Shown one piece after another: positions 54,340 to 63,753 of a stretch of DNA of 64,000 nt. Both the position numbers and the translations under genes were made by a program. Under the pieces are notes generated by a model. It saw nothing but the letters and a program-made list of their open reading frames with translations. It did not search any database and was not told the origin of the DNA. The stretch comes from Clostridium sp. CF012 (GTDB taxonomy: Bacteria > Bacillota > Clostridia > Clostridiales > Clostridiaceae). Location of the stretch: contig NZ_JAHLEF010000014.1 in NCBI RefSeq assembly GCF_018861755.1, forward strand, positions 1-64,000, in the 5' to 3' direction. Positions within the stretch are counted from its first letter, which is position 1, and each line of letters begins with the position of its first letter.

Positions 54340-56211
54340 TTATTCATCCAATGTTGCAGCTACTTCTTCATCATTACTTTCTATATTAAATTTATAACCC
54401 TTTATGTCATTATCTATATTTCGACCTTTATAATAACCATCAAAATTGTAAAATATATTTTTTTTATTATCATCCATATAAGAATAAAAATAATCATTGT
54501 TATAGCTTTTTTCACTTACAGCTTTTTCAAAACCTAACCATTGGTTAAGGACTTTATCAGTAATATTTTTAGCTAGATCTTTGTATATTGATATTTCAAA
54601 GCTCTCATCAAAAAATCTTGTAACTACATTAACAATCGCATACTTGCCATATCTTAAGGCATTTCCATAAGTGTTTACACCATATTTATTATTTTGCGTC
54701 TTATCGAATATTTTTTCTAACTCAACTAAATATTGATGACAAAAGTATCCAAACATATATTTTTTGTATATCTCCGAATCAACAAATACTTCTTTAAAGT
54801 TACTCTCTCTAAATAGAAATTCTTCACTGTTTCTTCTTGCCCTTGCAACATCGCCTTTTGCACTTACCGCAACTCTAATAAATACAGAATGGTCAATTAT
54901 CTTATCTTTTTCAATATACTTTTTACTTAATCCATCATGAAATTCTCCTCTTTTACGATTATAAAAATATCCAAATTCATTAAATATTTTAGCTTGATAA
55001 TTAATTTGTGCTTTATCATTTGAGCGTCTATCAGATTCTCTTACAGCAGATTGTTCATTAGTTGCTCTAGACAACTCCTCTATTAATGATAGTTTTTTCT
55101 GTTGATTACCTTCTGCATTACCTTCTGCTTCAAAAAATGTTATTACTTTAACAAGTACTTCCTTATTATCAAAAATATATTCATTTTTATCTTTTAAGCA
55201 TTTTTCATAAACAGTCGCCAAAGTGTATGCTGTTTGTCCTCCATTAATTATTTGAGGATTTGTAATAATTAATTGTGCTGAATCCTTTAAGGCTATTTTA
55301 GAATTCAATTCAGTATTATCAGATAATATTGTAATTCCATTATTAAATAACGCAAATTCATTAGTTTTTTTATTTCTAATTGTGTTTTCTATTTTAGGAT
55401 TAACATCATTGTTATTTAGTCCCAAATAGCAACGAGGGTTAAATTTTAGTATAGAATTTTTATATTTATATACAATCTTGGCAATTTCAATTAGAGGTAC
55501 AAATACAACCATGATTTTGCAGTCACTAAACTCGGTTTGTACAGAGTAACTAATTCTCCCCTCGTTACTCTCTTTATTTATTAAAGATAAGGCAATATTA
55601 ATCTCATCAGCATTAAAGTAGCATCCTGTTACTATTGGAAATAATAGTGAGGTATAACATTTATCATAGTCAAAAACCGTTGCACTAAATCCACCAGTTA
55701 ATCTTTTCAATACCGAATCTTTATAACTTTTTAAATTTGCTAATATAATTACTTCATACCTATACCTTCCAACATCAGGTATTCCGCTTATTCTTTTCAT
55801 CATGTTAATTATCTTATCATTATATGTATTGCCATCTTCGTCGGTATTATATCCATCTGTTATTCTATCTACATCCATTTTTAATATTTCATCTAGATCA
55901 ATCCTTTTATTCTCAAAATTAACTTCATTTGTCCTAAATTTAGATTGGACAAAAGTTATTAATTTTCGTTCACTATCTATGTAATAGGCATCTATCCCAC
56001 CATCGGCTGGATCATCTGTAATATAATCTTCTCTACTAAAAAAGTCACTCAATCCATAGTAAACCTTTAAAAATAAATGTACAAATGCTCTTGATCGGGC
56101 TGCATCTAGTTTCTCCTTTTCATTTACTGATGGATAATACCTTTTGTAACCTTTTGGCGCCTCATTTCTTAATTCATCAAGAATATTTACTAATGTACTA
56201 TACTTGCTCAT
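54340..56211 (-). CDS. Stand-alone AIPR protein with N-terminal PD-(D/E)XK-like domain
   Basis: About 623 residues. Residues 40-160 look like a restriction-endonuclease fold: ITDDPADGGIDAYYIDSE then ITFVQSKFR, where Asp and Q-x-K take the places of D and ExK (a known Mrr-like variant). The AIPR part follows with FALFNNGITILSDN near residue 285 and ITNPQIINGGQTAYTLATVY near residue 315. The ATG four codons inside the longest frame follows GGGGGAG. It is single, with its own terminator. By family it should act in phage defence, perhaps by abortive infection. Confidence 0.82.
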   Translation of the reverse strand: MSKYSTLVNILDELRNEAPKGYKRYYPSVNEKEKLDAARSRAFVHLFLKVYYGLSDFFSREDYITDDPADGGIDAYYIDSERKLITFVQSKFRTNEVNFENKRIDLDEILKMDVDRITDGYNTDEDGNTYNDKIINMMKRISGIPDVGRYRYEVIILANLKSYKDSVLKRLTGGFSATVFDYDKCYTSLLFPIVTGCYFNADEINIALSLINKESNEGRISYSVQTEFSDCKIMVVFVPLIEIAKIVYKYKNSILKFNPRCYLGLNNNDVNPKIENTIRNKKTNEFALFNNGITILSDNTELNSKIALKDSAQLIITNPQIINGGQTAYTLATVYEKCLKDKNEYIFDNKEVLVKVITFFEAEGNAEGNQQKKLSLIEELSRATNEQSAVRESDRRSNDKAQINYQAKIFNEFGYFYNRKRGEFHDGLSKKYIEKDKIIDHSVFIRVAVSAKGDVARARRNSEEFLFRESNFKEVFVDSEIYKKYMFGYFCHQYLVELEKIFDKTQNNKYGVNTYGNALRYGKYAIVNVVTRFFDESFEISIYKDLAKNITDKVLNQWLGFEKAVSEKSYNNDYFYSYMDDNKKNIFYNFDGYYKGRNIDNDIKGYKFNIESNDEEVAATLDE

Positions 56212-56223
56212 ATACTCCCCCAA

Positions 56224-56857
56224 GATTAGACTTATATACCCAAATTATCTTTGTTATTGACTAAATATATATATATTATACATATATATGTAATAAATGT
56301 ACATAATTTTAAAGACTTATATAAAATATTTAGTTGGCTTATATGAGTAATTCTAAGTTTGTATAAGGGTAGCTCTACACTGTCTATAACCTTCTTAATT
56401 TTATATAACGCTCAGTATTCTGCTATAAAATATTTGCATCATTTAAAGTATGGTCACTCCCTGATAACTCGCCGACAGAAAATCAACGCATAAGAAAAAC
56501 CTCAACTAAAATTATTTAGTCGAGTTTTACTGGTGGATTCGAACCGCATCATCCCCCTATTAATAAACCTTCTTTATTTGTGGTACGGTTCACCTCGAGT
56601 CACTCCAAACCAATGTTATGTAGCATAATTTTAAATGACATCAGTGATTTATAACTCACTACCAATTTTAGTAAAAACCTCATTTACTTATGATACGGTT
56701 CATTGAGTGATATTCTAAATATCTAATCTTTTAACATTAAAGTTAATCATTTTTAATAACATTAAAAATACTATTATCATCCACTTTCGTTTAGTCTTTC
56801 CTATTTTGTCGTCAAACGGGCGCCACAAGCCCGATTTTCATTGAAAATCCCTACTAA
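56224..56857. other. Right-end region of element B, no gene
   Basis: This stretch holds the second 18-bp repeat (56481-56498), a T-arm-like piece TGGATTCGAACC near 56533, two TACGGTTCA motifs and the TTTTGTCGTC end repeat at 56804. There is no intact frame. A leftward frame over 56801-56986 is only the antisense shadow of the tRNA and end module. Confidence 0.5.
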
Positions 56858-56887
56858 AAAGGCTCTAGCATAATCGCTAGAGCCTTT
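56858..56887. terminator. Intrinsic terminator after tRNA-Ser
   Basis: AAAGGCTCTAGC pairs perfectly with GCTAGAGCCTTT around 6 bases. It lies 5 bp beyond the 3' end of the tRNA gene, on the element side of the attachment site. Confidence 0.8.
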
Positions 56888-56892
56888 GATTT

Positions 56893-56984
56893 TGGCGGAG
56901 AAAGGGGGATTTGAACCCCCGGAACGCGATAAAGCGTTCGCCTGTTTTCGAGGCAGGTACCTTCGGCCACTCGGACATCTCTCC
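56893..56984 (-). tRNA. tRNA-Ser(CGA), host of the integrated island
   Basis: The minus strand reads GGAGATGTCCGAGTGGCC at the 5' end. The anticodon loop is C-T-CGA-A-A, the long variable arm (AACGC with GCGTT) is typical of serine, the T arm is GGGGGTTCAAATCCCCC and CCA is encoded at the 3' end. The acceptor stem GGAGA pairs with TCTCC. The 3' 60 bases are repeated at 20582-20641 as the attachment site, and integration has kept this gene whole. Confidence 0.95.
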
Positions 56985-57053
56985 ATATAATAAGTTACCT
57001 TTTATAGTATAACATATAAACAAGTAACTATATACTAAAAAATGTAATTCCTG

Positions 57054-57082
57054 TTGAACCCCTTATGTAAAAGCATTATAAT
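57054..57082 (+). promoter_or_regulatory. SigA-type promoter of the lipoprotein gene
   Basis: TTGAAC and TATAAT are separated by 17 bp, 88 bp upstream of the start codon at 57170. Confidence 0.65.
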
Positions 57083-57169
57083 ATACATAAGTGAATAATA
57101 ACCTATTGGTTAACTTGTTGAATATAATAACTCCTGTGAATCAACCAAAAATAAGGGGATGAATTTAAA

Positions 57170-58075
57170 ATGAATAAAACAGTAAGTATTATCATTGCTT
57201 TAATGGTCATCTTAACAGGGTGTTCAAGTGCAAAGAAGGATGTTAATAATATAGCTAAACCTACGGTTAATGATACCGCAATAAATACTAATCAACAATC
57301 TCAATCAGAAAAGACAACTAAAATTGATACAGTCGTTAATAGTGATATAATTACCAAATCACTGGAAAATATAGATACTACTAAAAGTCCGTTTGAAAAG
57401 GGATATTATGATTATCAGGGCACAATAAATAATAAACTCCCAATTCATATGAGCATTTATCCATTAGAAAAAAATATGGTTGGCTCTTATTTTTATGACA
57501 AACAGAGAAAAGAAATCAAACTCCAAGGAAAATCAGGAGAAAAAAATATTATACTATATGAATATGATGATGTAGGTAAAAATACAGGTGTATTTAAAGG
57601 TACAATGAGTACTGTTGATAAAATTGAAGGAACGTGGATAAGTGCAGATAGCAAAAATAGTTATCCATTTACAATGTCACTTAAAAGTAATATTCCCGGA
57701 GTTGAATATGGAAAGAGATATATGACTGCTTTAGCTACTAAAAGTGATAAAGATGTAGAAAATTTTGTTAGCAAAATTCAAACGCTGGTAATTAATGGTG
57801 ATAAGGAGGGGTTAGCGCAGGAAATAAAATATCCTATTAATGTTATGGTTAATGGTAAAGTCACCAAAATACAAAACAAAGATGATTTTATCGTGAATTA
57901 TTCCCAAATTCTCAATCCTAATTTTAAGAAAGCAATTAGTAATGCATATACAAAGTATATGTTTGTGAATTGGCAAGGAATAATGTTCGGTGAAGGTTTA
58001 TATAATATTTGGATTAATGAACAAACAACTGCTGGCAGTGATTCTAAATTAATGATTACTTCTATAAATAATTAA
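57170..58075 (+). CDS. Lipoprotein of unknown function
   Basis: A 301-residue protein. A signal peptide with a lipobox LTGC (Cys near residue 18) marks it for Lgt and signal peptidase II processing. A Ser/Thr/Asn-rich linker (20-65) leads to a beta-rich domain (about 75-180: GYYDYQGTINNKLPIHMSIY and GTMSTVDKIEGTW) and a C-terminal SnoaL/NTF2-like region (about 190-300). AAGGGG lies upstream of the ATG. First chromosomal gene right of the island. Confidence 0.8.
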   Translation: MNKTVSIIIALMVILTGCSSAKKDVNNIAKPTVNDTAINTNQQSQSEKTTKIDTVVNSDIITKSLENIDTTKSPFEKGYYDYQGTINNKLPIHMSIYPLEKNMVGSYFYDKQRKEIKLQGKSGEKNIILYEYDDVGKNTGVFKGTMSTVDKIEGTWISADSKNSYPFTMSLKSNIPGVEYGKRYMTALATKSDKDVENFVSKIQTLVINGDKEGLAQEIKYPINVMVNGKVTKIQNKDDFIVNYSQILNPNFKKAISNAYTKYMFVNWQGIMFGEGLYNIWINEQTTAGSDSKLMITSINN

Positions 58076-58080
58076 AACAT

Positions 58081-58117
58081 AAAGGAATCAGTTAAATCAA
58101 ACTGATTCCTTTATTAT
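58081..58117. terminator. Bidirectional terminator
   Basis: AAAGGAATCAGTT pairs perfectly with AACTGATTCCTTT around a short loop, between the convergent lipoprotein and MOSC genes. Confidence 0.8.
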
Positions 58118-58138
58118 CTTTCTTTCTATAAGCTCCAT

Positions 58139-58579
58139 TTAGCTATTACCCTCCACTACAATCTCATCACCGGCTTTGATATAGCCTTCTGTAAGGACCT
58201 TTGCAAATATACCTTCTCTTGGCATTATGCAGTCGCCAACTAGTTTCATAATTTCACAACCCTTATGACATTCCTTTCCTATTTGCGTTACCTCTAATAC
58301 TACATCTCCAATTTTAAGTTTAGTTCCCACAGGAAGCTCGTACAAAACTATTCCCTCAGTAGTAAGATTTTCAGCAAACTTTCCTGAACATAAACCTTCT
58401 ACTCCTGTGGCTCTCATTTTATCAATGCTCTCTTCCCCAAGAAAACTCACCTGTCTATGCCAATTCCCAGCATGAGCATCTCCAACAATGCCGTGGTCAA
58501 TTTTAAAGTATCCACTTTCTATAGGATGTTTTATTACACCTTTCTTCTCACTTATATTTATAGCAGTAACCTTTGCCAT
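58139..58579 (-). CDS. MOSC-domain protein
   Basis: A 146-residue single MOSC domain, a family that handles molybdenum-cofactor sulfur or binds the cofactor. Family blocks: GIVGDAHAGNWHRQVSFLGEESID, then SGKFAENLTTEGI and the conserved Cys in QIGKECHKGCEIM. It overlaps moaC by one base (TAATG), so it is part of the cofactor operon and is probably the last gene. Confidence 0.9.
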   Translation of the reverse strand: MAKVTAINISEKKGVIKHPIESGYFKIDHGIVGDAHAGNWHRQVSFLGEESIDKMRATGVEGLCSGKFAENLTTEGIVLYELPVGTKLKIGDVVLEVTQIGKECHKGCEIMKLVGDCIMPREGIFAKVLTEGYIKAGDEIVVEGNS

Positions 58580-59058
58580 TACAATCCCGCCCTTTCGAAT
58601 ATTCCTGATTTTCCCCCACTTTTTCGTAGGAGCATAATATTATTTATAACCATTCCCCTATCAATTGCCTTGCACATATCATAAATAGTTAGTGCTGCAA
58701 CAGATACCGCAGTTAGTGCTTCCATTTCAATACCTGTCTTTCCTACTGTCTTTGTGGTAGCAGTTATTTCAATTTTATTATTTTCAAAGTCAATTTTAAA
58801 ACTAATATCGCATCCTGATATCATTATTGCGTGACACATCGGTATTATTTGCGAAGTACTTTTAGCACCCATAATTCCGCCGACCTGCGCTACAGCTAGT
58901 ACATCTCCTTTTGAAATAGAGCCATCCCTTATTCTTTCAAGGGTTTCCCTTTTCATTGATATTGACCCAATAGCTATTGCTTCTCTTGTAGTATCACACT
59001 TTTCAGATACATCCACCATTTTAGCTCTTCCTTGGTCGTTTATGTGGGTAAGTTCCAT
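58579..59058 (-). CDS. moaC: Cyclic pyranopterin monophosphate synthase MoaC
   Basis: It converts the MoaA product to cyclic pyranopterin monophosphate, the second chemical stage of molybdenum-cofactor synthesis. Signature blocks are present: [65 protein letters not shown]. The 159-residue length is normal. It lies 23 bp after moaA and overlaps the MOSC gene. Confidence 0.97.
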   Translation of the reverse strand: MELTHINDQGRAKMVDVSEKCDTTREAIAIGSISMKRETLERIRDGSISKGDVLAVAQVGGIMGAKSTSQIIPMCHAIMISGCDISFKIDFENNKIEITATTKTVGKTGIEMEALTAVSVAALTIYDMCKAIDRGMVINNIMLLRKSGGKSGIFERAGL

Positions 59059-59081
59059 TTTCTATCTCCTTTTTAAGTTTA

Positions 59082-60041
59082 TTAACCGCCTATTTGAGAC
59101 ATCACCTTAATACTTCTACTAACATTTCCCTCCTCAAGATGATGCTCAAGTGGTTTATTTAAAATTGCGGATTTGAGTGCAGCTGTAAGCATCTCTTCAT
59201 TATTTAGATATTTTCTAAGGTTTATTTCTTCCTCTGAATGAAGACAAGGTTTAATTGTTCCTGTAGACGTAAGCCTTATTTTATTACAATCCGAGCAAAA
59301 TTTACAACTTACAGGGCTGATGAACCCAATCTTTCCTATTGCCCCAGGTAGCTTGTACAACTCCGCAGTACTACTTTTAGGGGTTTCTATTTGGATTAAC
59401 TCAGGATGAAGCTTAAGCATCTCCATAATGGTCAATTTTCTCTGTTCATATAATTTAATACCTTCACCTATGGGCATAAGTTCGATAAACCTTATTTCTA
59501 TTGGTAACTCGAGGGTTAAGTTTAAAAAATCCTGAAACTCTATATCATTGATGCCTCTCATTAATACTGTATTTATTTTTACAGGTTTTAAATCAACAGA
59601 TAAACACTTATATATGCCTTCCATTACTTTATCTAAACTTCCTACTCTTGTTATACTTTTAAACTTTTCACTATTCAAAGTATCAAGGCTAATATTAACC
59701 CTATTAAGCCCGGCCTTCTTTAAATCCACTGCCATATCAGAAAGTAGAATACCATTTGTAGTTATGGAAATGTCATCTATTCCTGGTAGTTTAGAAGTTT
59801 CATATATTAGTTTGTCTATATCTTTCATAACCAGTGGTTCTCCACCAGTAAATCTTATTTTATTAATGCCAAGTGTAGTGGCTGCCTTTATAATTTTTAG
59901 TGTATCTTCAAAACGTAAAATATCCTCATGTCCTAAACTTTTAACGCCCTCTTCTGGCATACAATATACACATCTTAAATTACATCTGTCAGTTACTGAT
60001 ACTCTTAAATAATTGATGTTTCTTCCCTGACTATCTCTCAT
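59082..60041 (-). CDS. moaA: GTP 3',8-cyclase MoaA (radical SAM)
   Basis: A radical SAM enzyme that starts molybdenum-cofactor synthesis from GTP. The N-terminal cluster motif is CNLRCVYC (CxxxCxxC, residues 20-27) and the C-terminal cluster cysteines are in [16 protein letters not shown] and KPCLHSE. GGEPL follows the first cluster. The 319-residue length is normal. The end reads [14 protein letters not shown], matching the Gly-Gly tail needed for activity. It precedes moaC in the same operon. Confidence 0.97.
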   Translation of the reverse strand: MRDSQGRNINYLRVSVTDRCNLRCVYCMPEEGVKSLGHEDILRFEDTLKIIKAATTLGINKIRFTGGEPLVMKDIDKLIYETSKLPGIDDISITTNGILLSDMAVDLKKAGLNRVNISLDTLNSEKFKSITRVGSLDKVMEGIYKCLSVDLKPVKINTVLMRGINDIEFQDFLNLTLELPIEIRFIELMPIGEGIKLYEQRKLTIMEMLKLHPELIQIETPKSSTAELYKLPGAIGKIGFISPVSCKFCSDCNKIRLTSTGTIKPCLHSEEEINLRKYLNNEEMLTAALKSAILNKPLEHHLEEGNVSRSIKVMSQIGG

Positions 60042-60219
60042 AAAACCCTCTCCTAAATTTCAATTATTCCCCCTATTTCACTATAATCATAACCGCCGAG
60101 TTTATCAAGTTAACTATTATAAAAAGACGAATAACCCTAGGTCTTTTATAAACTGAAATCTCGGAAATTCCGATACTTGCAAGAACACCTATTTCATAGG
60201 GTCTTAGCTGCAGCGCTCG

Positions 60220-60717
60220 CTACAAAGTAGCGCATTCACCTGCCTCTCCTGTGAGTATTTCAATCCCATGTGGAATTGCAGGTAGTATAAATCCGAGATT
60301 CTCTACTGCAGCCTTTGGGCTACCGGGAAGATTAATAATTAAGGTTTTTCCACGAATTCCTGCAATACTTCTTGAAAGCATAGCCTTTGGTGTGATGGCA
60401 AGGGATTTCATTCTCATAGCTTCTCCAATACCAGGTACATATTTCTCAATTACATTTTGAGTTGCTTCTGGAGTAACGTCTCTTTGTGAAAATCCTGTTC
60501 CTCCGTTAGTTAAAATTAAATCCACCTTAAGTTCATCACATAAATAAATAAGTTCACTTTCTATTTCCTTTTTCTCATCAGGAATCATTTTATAGTAGCT
60601 TATAATAAATCCCTTACCTTCTAATTCACTTCTAAGTGCAGGACCTGTTCCATCTATTCTTTCTCCTCTTGAACCTTTATCACTCATAGTTAATATTGCA
60701 GTTTTTATCATATTCAT
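60220..60717 (-). CDS. mogA: MogA/MoaB-type molybdopterin adenylyltransferase
   Basis: A 165-residue protein of the MoaB/Mog family, which adenylates molybdopterin before metal insertion. Motifs: DLILTNGGTGFSQRDVTPEAT and IAGIRGKTLIINLPGSPKAAVENL. It starts the surviving cofactor gene set, 178 bp ahead of moaA. A truncated ABC-transporter tail lies directly upstream. Confidence 0.92.
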   Translation of the reverse strand: MNMIKTAILTMSDKGSRGERIDGTGPALRSELEGKGFIISYYKMIPDEKKEIESELIYLCDELKVDLILTNGGTGFSQRDVTPEATQNVIEKYVPGIGEAMRMKSLAITPKAMLSRSIAGIRGKTLIINLPGSPKAAVENLGFILPAIPHGIEILTGEAGECATL

Positions 60718-60721
60718 CGCC

Positions 60722-60850
60722 CCTTTTTTAAATCTGTTTTAACAATTTATGCTCAGGAAAATTAAGAACCTTATTTTTTTCTCCTTGTTCAATAATCCTT
60801 CCCTTATCTAAAAAAAATAACAAAATCCGCAACTCCTGCGACTTGCATTC
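60722..60850 (-). pseudogene. C-terminal remnant of an ABC transporter ATPase, possibly for tungstate or molybdate
   Basis: The minus strand reads VADFVIFF-LDKGRIIEQGEKNKVLNFPEHKLLKQI with one frame change, which is the D-loop to C-terminus of an oxyanion-type ABC ATPase (the pattern FL-KG-IIEQG). The rest of the gene is gone. Placed immediately before mogA, it was probably a tungstate or molybdate transporter of the same operon. Confidence 0.65.
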
Positions 60851-60869
60851 AGTCTCTTGATTTTCGCAT

Positions 60870-61030
60870 AAAAAAACCCCTTTCATATTTTATAATATAA
60901 AAGAGAATGACAATTTATCATCCACCTTTTCAAATGGAAGGCTAAATCGTCTTCAATTCAACCCTAACGGTCATAATTCCATAGCATCCCTTAGGAAATA
61001 TGACTCGGAGAATAAATGATAAAATTATGC
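60870..61030 (-). promoter_or_regulatory. Leader region of the cofactor operon; possible Moco/Tuco-type RNA
   Basis: On the minus strand CCTAA pairs with TTAGG enclosing a 23-base segment, followed by GCCTTCCATTTGAAAAGGTGGATGA, in which CCA pairs with TGG. A GCC-TCC-rich 3' helix at a molybdenum-cofactor operon recalls the Moco riboswitch class, but I cannot match its consensus by eye. The stretch 60851-61327 contains no gene. Confidence 0.25.
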
Positions 61031-61327
61031 TTACAAGTCTATAACTAATTGCAATATTTAGAATATTTATTTATACAAGTAATATAGCATAAACAGATTA
61101 AAATGAAAAGGGAATATGCTCCTAAAATATGAATATAGAAGCTCTTGTAATTAATGATCCTATAAATAATAAACCTGTTTGTATTATATATAACTTAATT
61201 TAGATTTTAAAAATTAATAAGATTATGCAATATATAAAAATTCAAATTTATTTTTCTAAATTTTTATGATGAATCCACCCAATCAGGGAATGCTATTTAT
61301 AAAAAGAAAGGTTGGTGGCATGCGATC

Positions 61328-62677
61328 ATGATAGGTTTAAAAACAAAAATGAAACGGCTCACAATTACATTGTTGTTGCTAATTACTATTATAATTACAA
61401 ACGGTTTTGTAGTAAAAGTCAGTGCAAGCGAAAAAAGCATAGAAGCATTTGCGCTACAGAATATACCCATTAAAAAAATGAATGTTGTGGTAGTGAGGAA
61501 AAATGAGTTACTACTGGTTTCCTTAAATAATAGCCATAAAAATATCACATTAGATAGTGGAGGTATCTTTTCCCGTCCTCTCATATCTCCTAATAAAAAC
61601 CAAGTTTCATATCTTAAGGATAATGTTTTATATATTACAACAGATAATCTTGAACATATAAAAGTAGCAGCTAATATTCCTCAGTTATCTTTTGCATGGC
61701 AAGATAAAAATTCACTGTTATACTCCCCTAAATCTGGGGGCTTATATGCTTATAATGTTGTAAATAAAACCAGTAAACCCTACTTTCAGAATGAATTTAA
61801 TTATGAAAATATTACCTTAGACAGCAGTGGAAAAATATATGCAGAGCAGTACCTATTCTATAAAAAGAACGGTTATGATTATAGACAGGATTACGGTATA
61901 CTATTATTTAATCCAGTCACAAAGAGTAAAAATATAATTGTAAAATCCATTCCAAATAAAATGGATGTAGGTGGAGATTTAGGCATGTACCCTGTAATAA
62001 CAGGTATATCGAAGGATGATAAGTATCTTTATATATGGAAACATCCACATTCAGGCTCCTTAGCAGCAGACGGAGTTGATTTGGCAGTTTACGATATATT
62101 AAATAATAACTTAATAGAATATACTAATCCAAATATAATTTCACTAGGCTATAGTGATAATATATCCCCAAACCCTAAAAATAGCAGGTATTTAGCATTA
62201 ATCTACGGTGGTGGCCGAGAGATGGATAGTAACAAAGATTTAGTTGTTTTAGATATATTAACAGGCAAATTTCAGCCCTTAGTCCCAAAGGATGAAGCAG
62301 CCATGACACCTTATTACACAAGTGATGGAAAAAGCATTCTATATGCTTCCTCTCCAGAACAAAAACAGGGAATCCTAGCTTTATCAGAGTGGTTTTCAAA
62401 TGGTAATCACCATATTTTTAGTATTGATACAACTACAAAACAAATAAAACAGCTTACAAATAATAAAACTTATTTTGATTTTTCGCCAAAATGTACAGAT
62501 AACAAAGACATCATATTTTTCCGTAGTGATAAAAATGAAAATGTATCCATTTGGAAATATGACAAAGGGAAAGAGTGGCTGCTTGCGGAGGGTTTAATAT
62601 TTTATACTGATATGAATTATCCAAGTCAAAGTTATTATGGTCATTTTTATACTACCCTATTTACTGATGTGAAATAA
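61328..62677 (+). CDS. Secreted TolB-like beta-propeller protein
   Basis: A 449-residue exported protein. An N-terminal hydrophobic signal (about residues 8-28, ending VKVSASEK) precedes repeated blade motifs with YTSDGKSILYAS, FSPKCTDNKDIIFF and the SPNKNQVSYLKDN pattern typical of WD40-like/TolB propellers. The ATG at 61328 is preceded by GCATGCGATC and a GAAAGG; a GAAAGGTTGG site makes the GTG or ATG some bases earlier also possible. Single gene, ending in a hairpin. Partner unknown. Confidence 0.75.
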   Translation: MIGLKTKMKRLTITLLLLITIIITNGFVVKVSASEKSIEAFALQNIPIKKMNVVVVRKNELLLVSLNNSHKNITLDSGGIFSRPLISPNKNQVSYLKDNVLYITTDNLEHIKVAANIPQLSFAWQDKNSLLYSPKSGGLYAYNVVNKTSKPYFQNEFNYENITLDSSGKIYAEQYLFYKKNGYDYRQDYGILLFNPVTKSKNIIVKSIPNKMDVGGDLGMYPVITGISKDDKYLYIWKHPHSGSLAADGVDLAVYDILNNNLIEYTNPNIISLGYSDNISPNPKNSRYLALIYGGGREMDSNKDLVVLDILTGKFQPLVPKDEAAMTPYYTSDGKSILYASSPEQKQGILALSEWFSNGNHHIFSIDTTTKQIKQLTNNKTYFDFSPKCTDNKDIIFFRSDKNENVSIWKYDKGKEWLLAEGLIFYTDMNYPSQSYYGHFYTTLFTDVK

Positions 62678-62696
62678 CAAGGCAGGTAAACTGATA

Positions 62697-62730
62697 AAAA
62701 AGAACTCCATTATTGGAATTCTTTTTTTAC
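62697..62730. terminator. Bidirectional terminator
   Basis: AAAAAAGAATTCCA-type stem: AAAAAAGAA-TCCA pairs with TGGA-TTCTTTTTT around a short loop, between convergent genes. Confidence 0.75.
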
Positions 62731-62731
62731 C

Positions 62732-63049
62732 TTATAATATGGTTTTGTTAGCCTCTTCTACCAATTTTATTCCCTCAGAATCTATGTGGATTTTATCCTC
62801 ACAAACCCTCTTTACATTATTATTATATTTGATGCTATGACTTCCACCTTTTAAGAAGGCTTCTTTTTCTTCATATTTAATAAAGCCTAACTTTTTTAGC
62901 TTTCCTAAATAGAAAGCAAATTCATGTTTCTTGTCATTGGGGTCTTTCTCTTCTAACTTATAATTTTGAATTTCAAATGACATCCCTGGTGACATATCAG
63001 CATCATAAACATCAGTTATTATCTGATTTTCTAGTTTACTCAATTCCAT
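62732..63049 (-). CDS. Hypothetical protein, possibly winged-helix
   Basis: A 105-residue protein. Residues 38-70 (KKHEFAFYLGKLKKLGFIKYEEKEAFLKGG) look like a short winged-helix segment, followed by HIDSEGIKLVEEANKTI, like a MarR-type end helix. GGGAG precedes the ATG. No exact family recognised. Monocistronic, ending at the shared terminator. Confidence 0.6.
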   Translation of the reverse strand: MELSKLENQIITDVYDADMSPGMSFEIQNYKLEEKDPNDKKHEFAFYLGKLKKLGFIKYEEKEAFLKGGSHSIKYNNNVKRVCEDKIHIDSEGIKLVEEANKTIL

Positions 63050-63459
63050 ATGATAATCTCCCTCTATAACGTAATATAGTATATAATATGTATATTCTAT
63101 ATATATTTGTAAATTCCTCCTACTAATACATATTTATTTTGTTTATATTTACATTAATAAGCAATAATATCCCATCAAGCAATTTATTACTCTAATATAG
63201 AACTAAATAGGCAGACACGATAATCGCCTGCCCTACTAGCTTAATATTAACTTTATATCTTTATTTGATAGAATTATGATAAAATACAGAATTATTGGTG
63301 AACTTTAATAATTCTAATTTTTCAAGATAATTTGAAATATGAAACAATTAATCCAATATAACAATTAATATTCGTTCATAATCATTGAAATAATTTTAAT
63401 TTAGGGTTATAGTGTAAATAAATAAAGAAATAATATTGAAAAAAAGGAGCGGATAAACA
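63050..63459. other. Intergenic region, no gene
   Basis: AT-rich DNA between divergent genes. A short GC-rich hairpin (GGCAG with CTGCC near 63211-63232) is the only structure seen. Promoters for both flanking genes must lie here but cannot be placed with confidence. Confidence 0.4.
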
Positions 63460-63624
63460 ATGCCAGATAAAGAAATATCATCTAAAAAATTAAGCCCAGA
63501 GGAATCAGCAAAAATAGAAAAAGCTAAACTTGAAAAAGCAAAAAAAGACGCAAATTTTGTACCAGAACCATCCGATTCGGAGTTCGATATATGTGGACCA
63601 CTAGATTGCGACAAACAACTTTAA
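63460..63624 (+). CDS. 54-residue Lys/Glu-rich small protein
   Basis: A short frame starting MPDKEISSKKLSPEESAKIE, with a Lys-rich helix (KAKLEKAKKDANF) and a conserved-looking acidic tail FDICGPLDCDKQL with two cysteines. AAAGGAGCGG lies nine bases before the ATG, and a strong terminator follows at once, so this is a real transcription unit although the frame is short. Function unknown. Confidence 0.65.
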   Translation: MPDKEISSKKLSPEESAKIEKAKLEKAKKDANFVPEPSDSEFDICGPLDCDKQL

Positions 63625-63631
63625 ATCATTT

Positions 63632-63690
63632 AAAAAAAGCAATCTCTTTACCTTAAATTTATTTCAGGTAAAGAGATTGCTTTTTTTTTA
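63632..63690 (+). terminator. Strong intrinsic terminator
   Basis: A 15-bp GC-containing stem (AAAGCAATCTCTTTACCT with its complement) ends in nine T. It serves the 54-residue gene and, on the other strand, the permease gene. Confidence 0.9.
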
Positions 63691-63753
63691 AAGTTAAATT
63701 TCTCAATTAATTGAATTAATCCATTTGCCTTAGGATTTAATCAATTTTATCAA

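Noticed and set aside
56527-56552. TGGATTCGAACC as a fourth tRNA-derived attachment remnant
   Set aside because: Only the T-arm dozen bases match; the surrounding sequence has no acceptor or variable arm, so the match is too short.
56801-56986. A leftward 61-residue frame
   Set aside because: It is the sense-strand translation of tRNA-Ser and its flanking terminator module, a common false gene.
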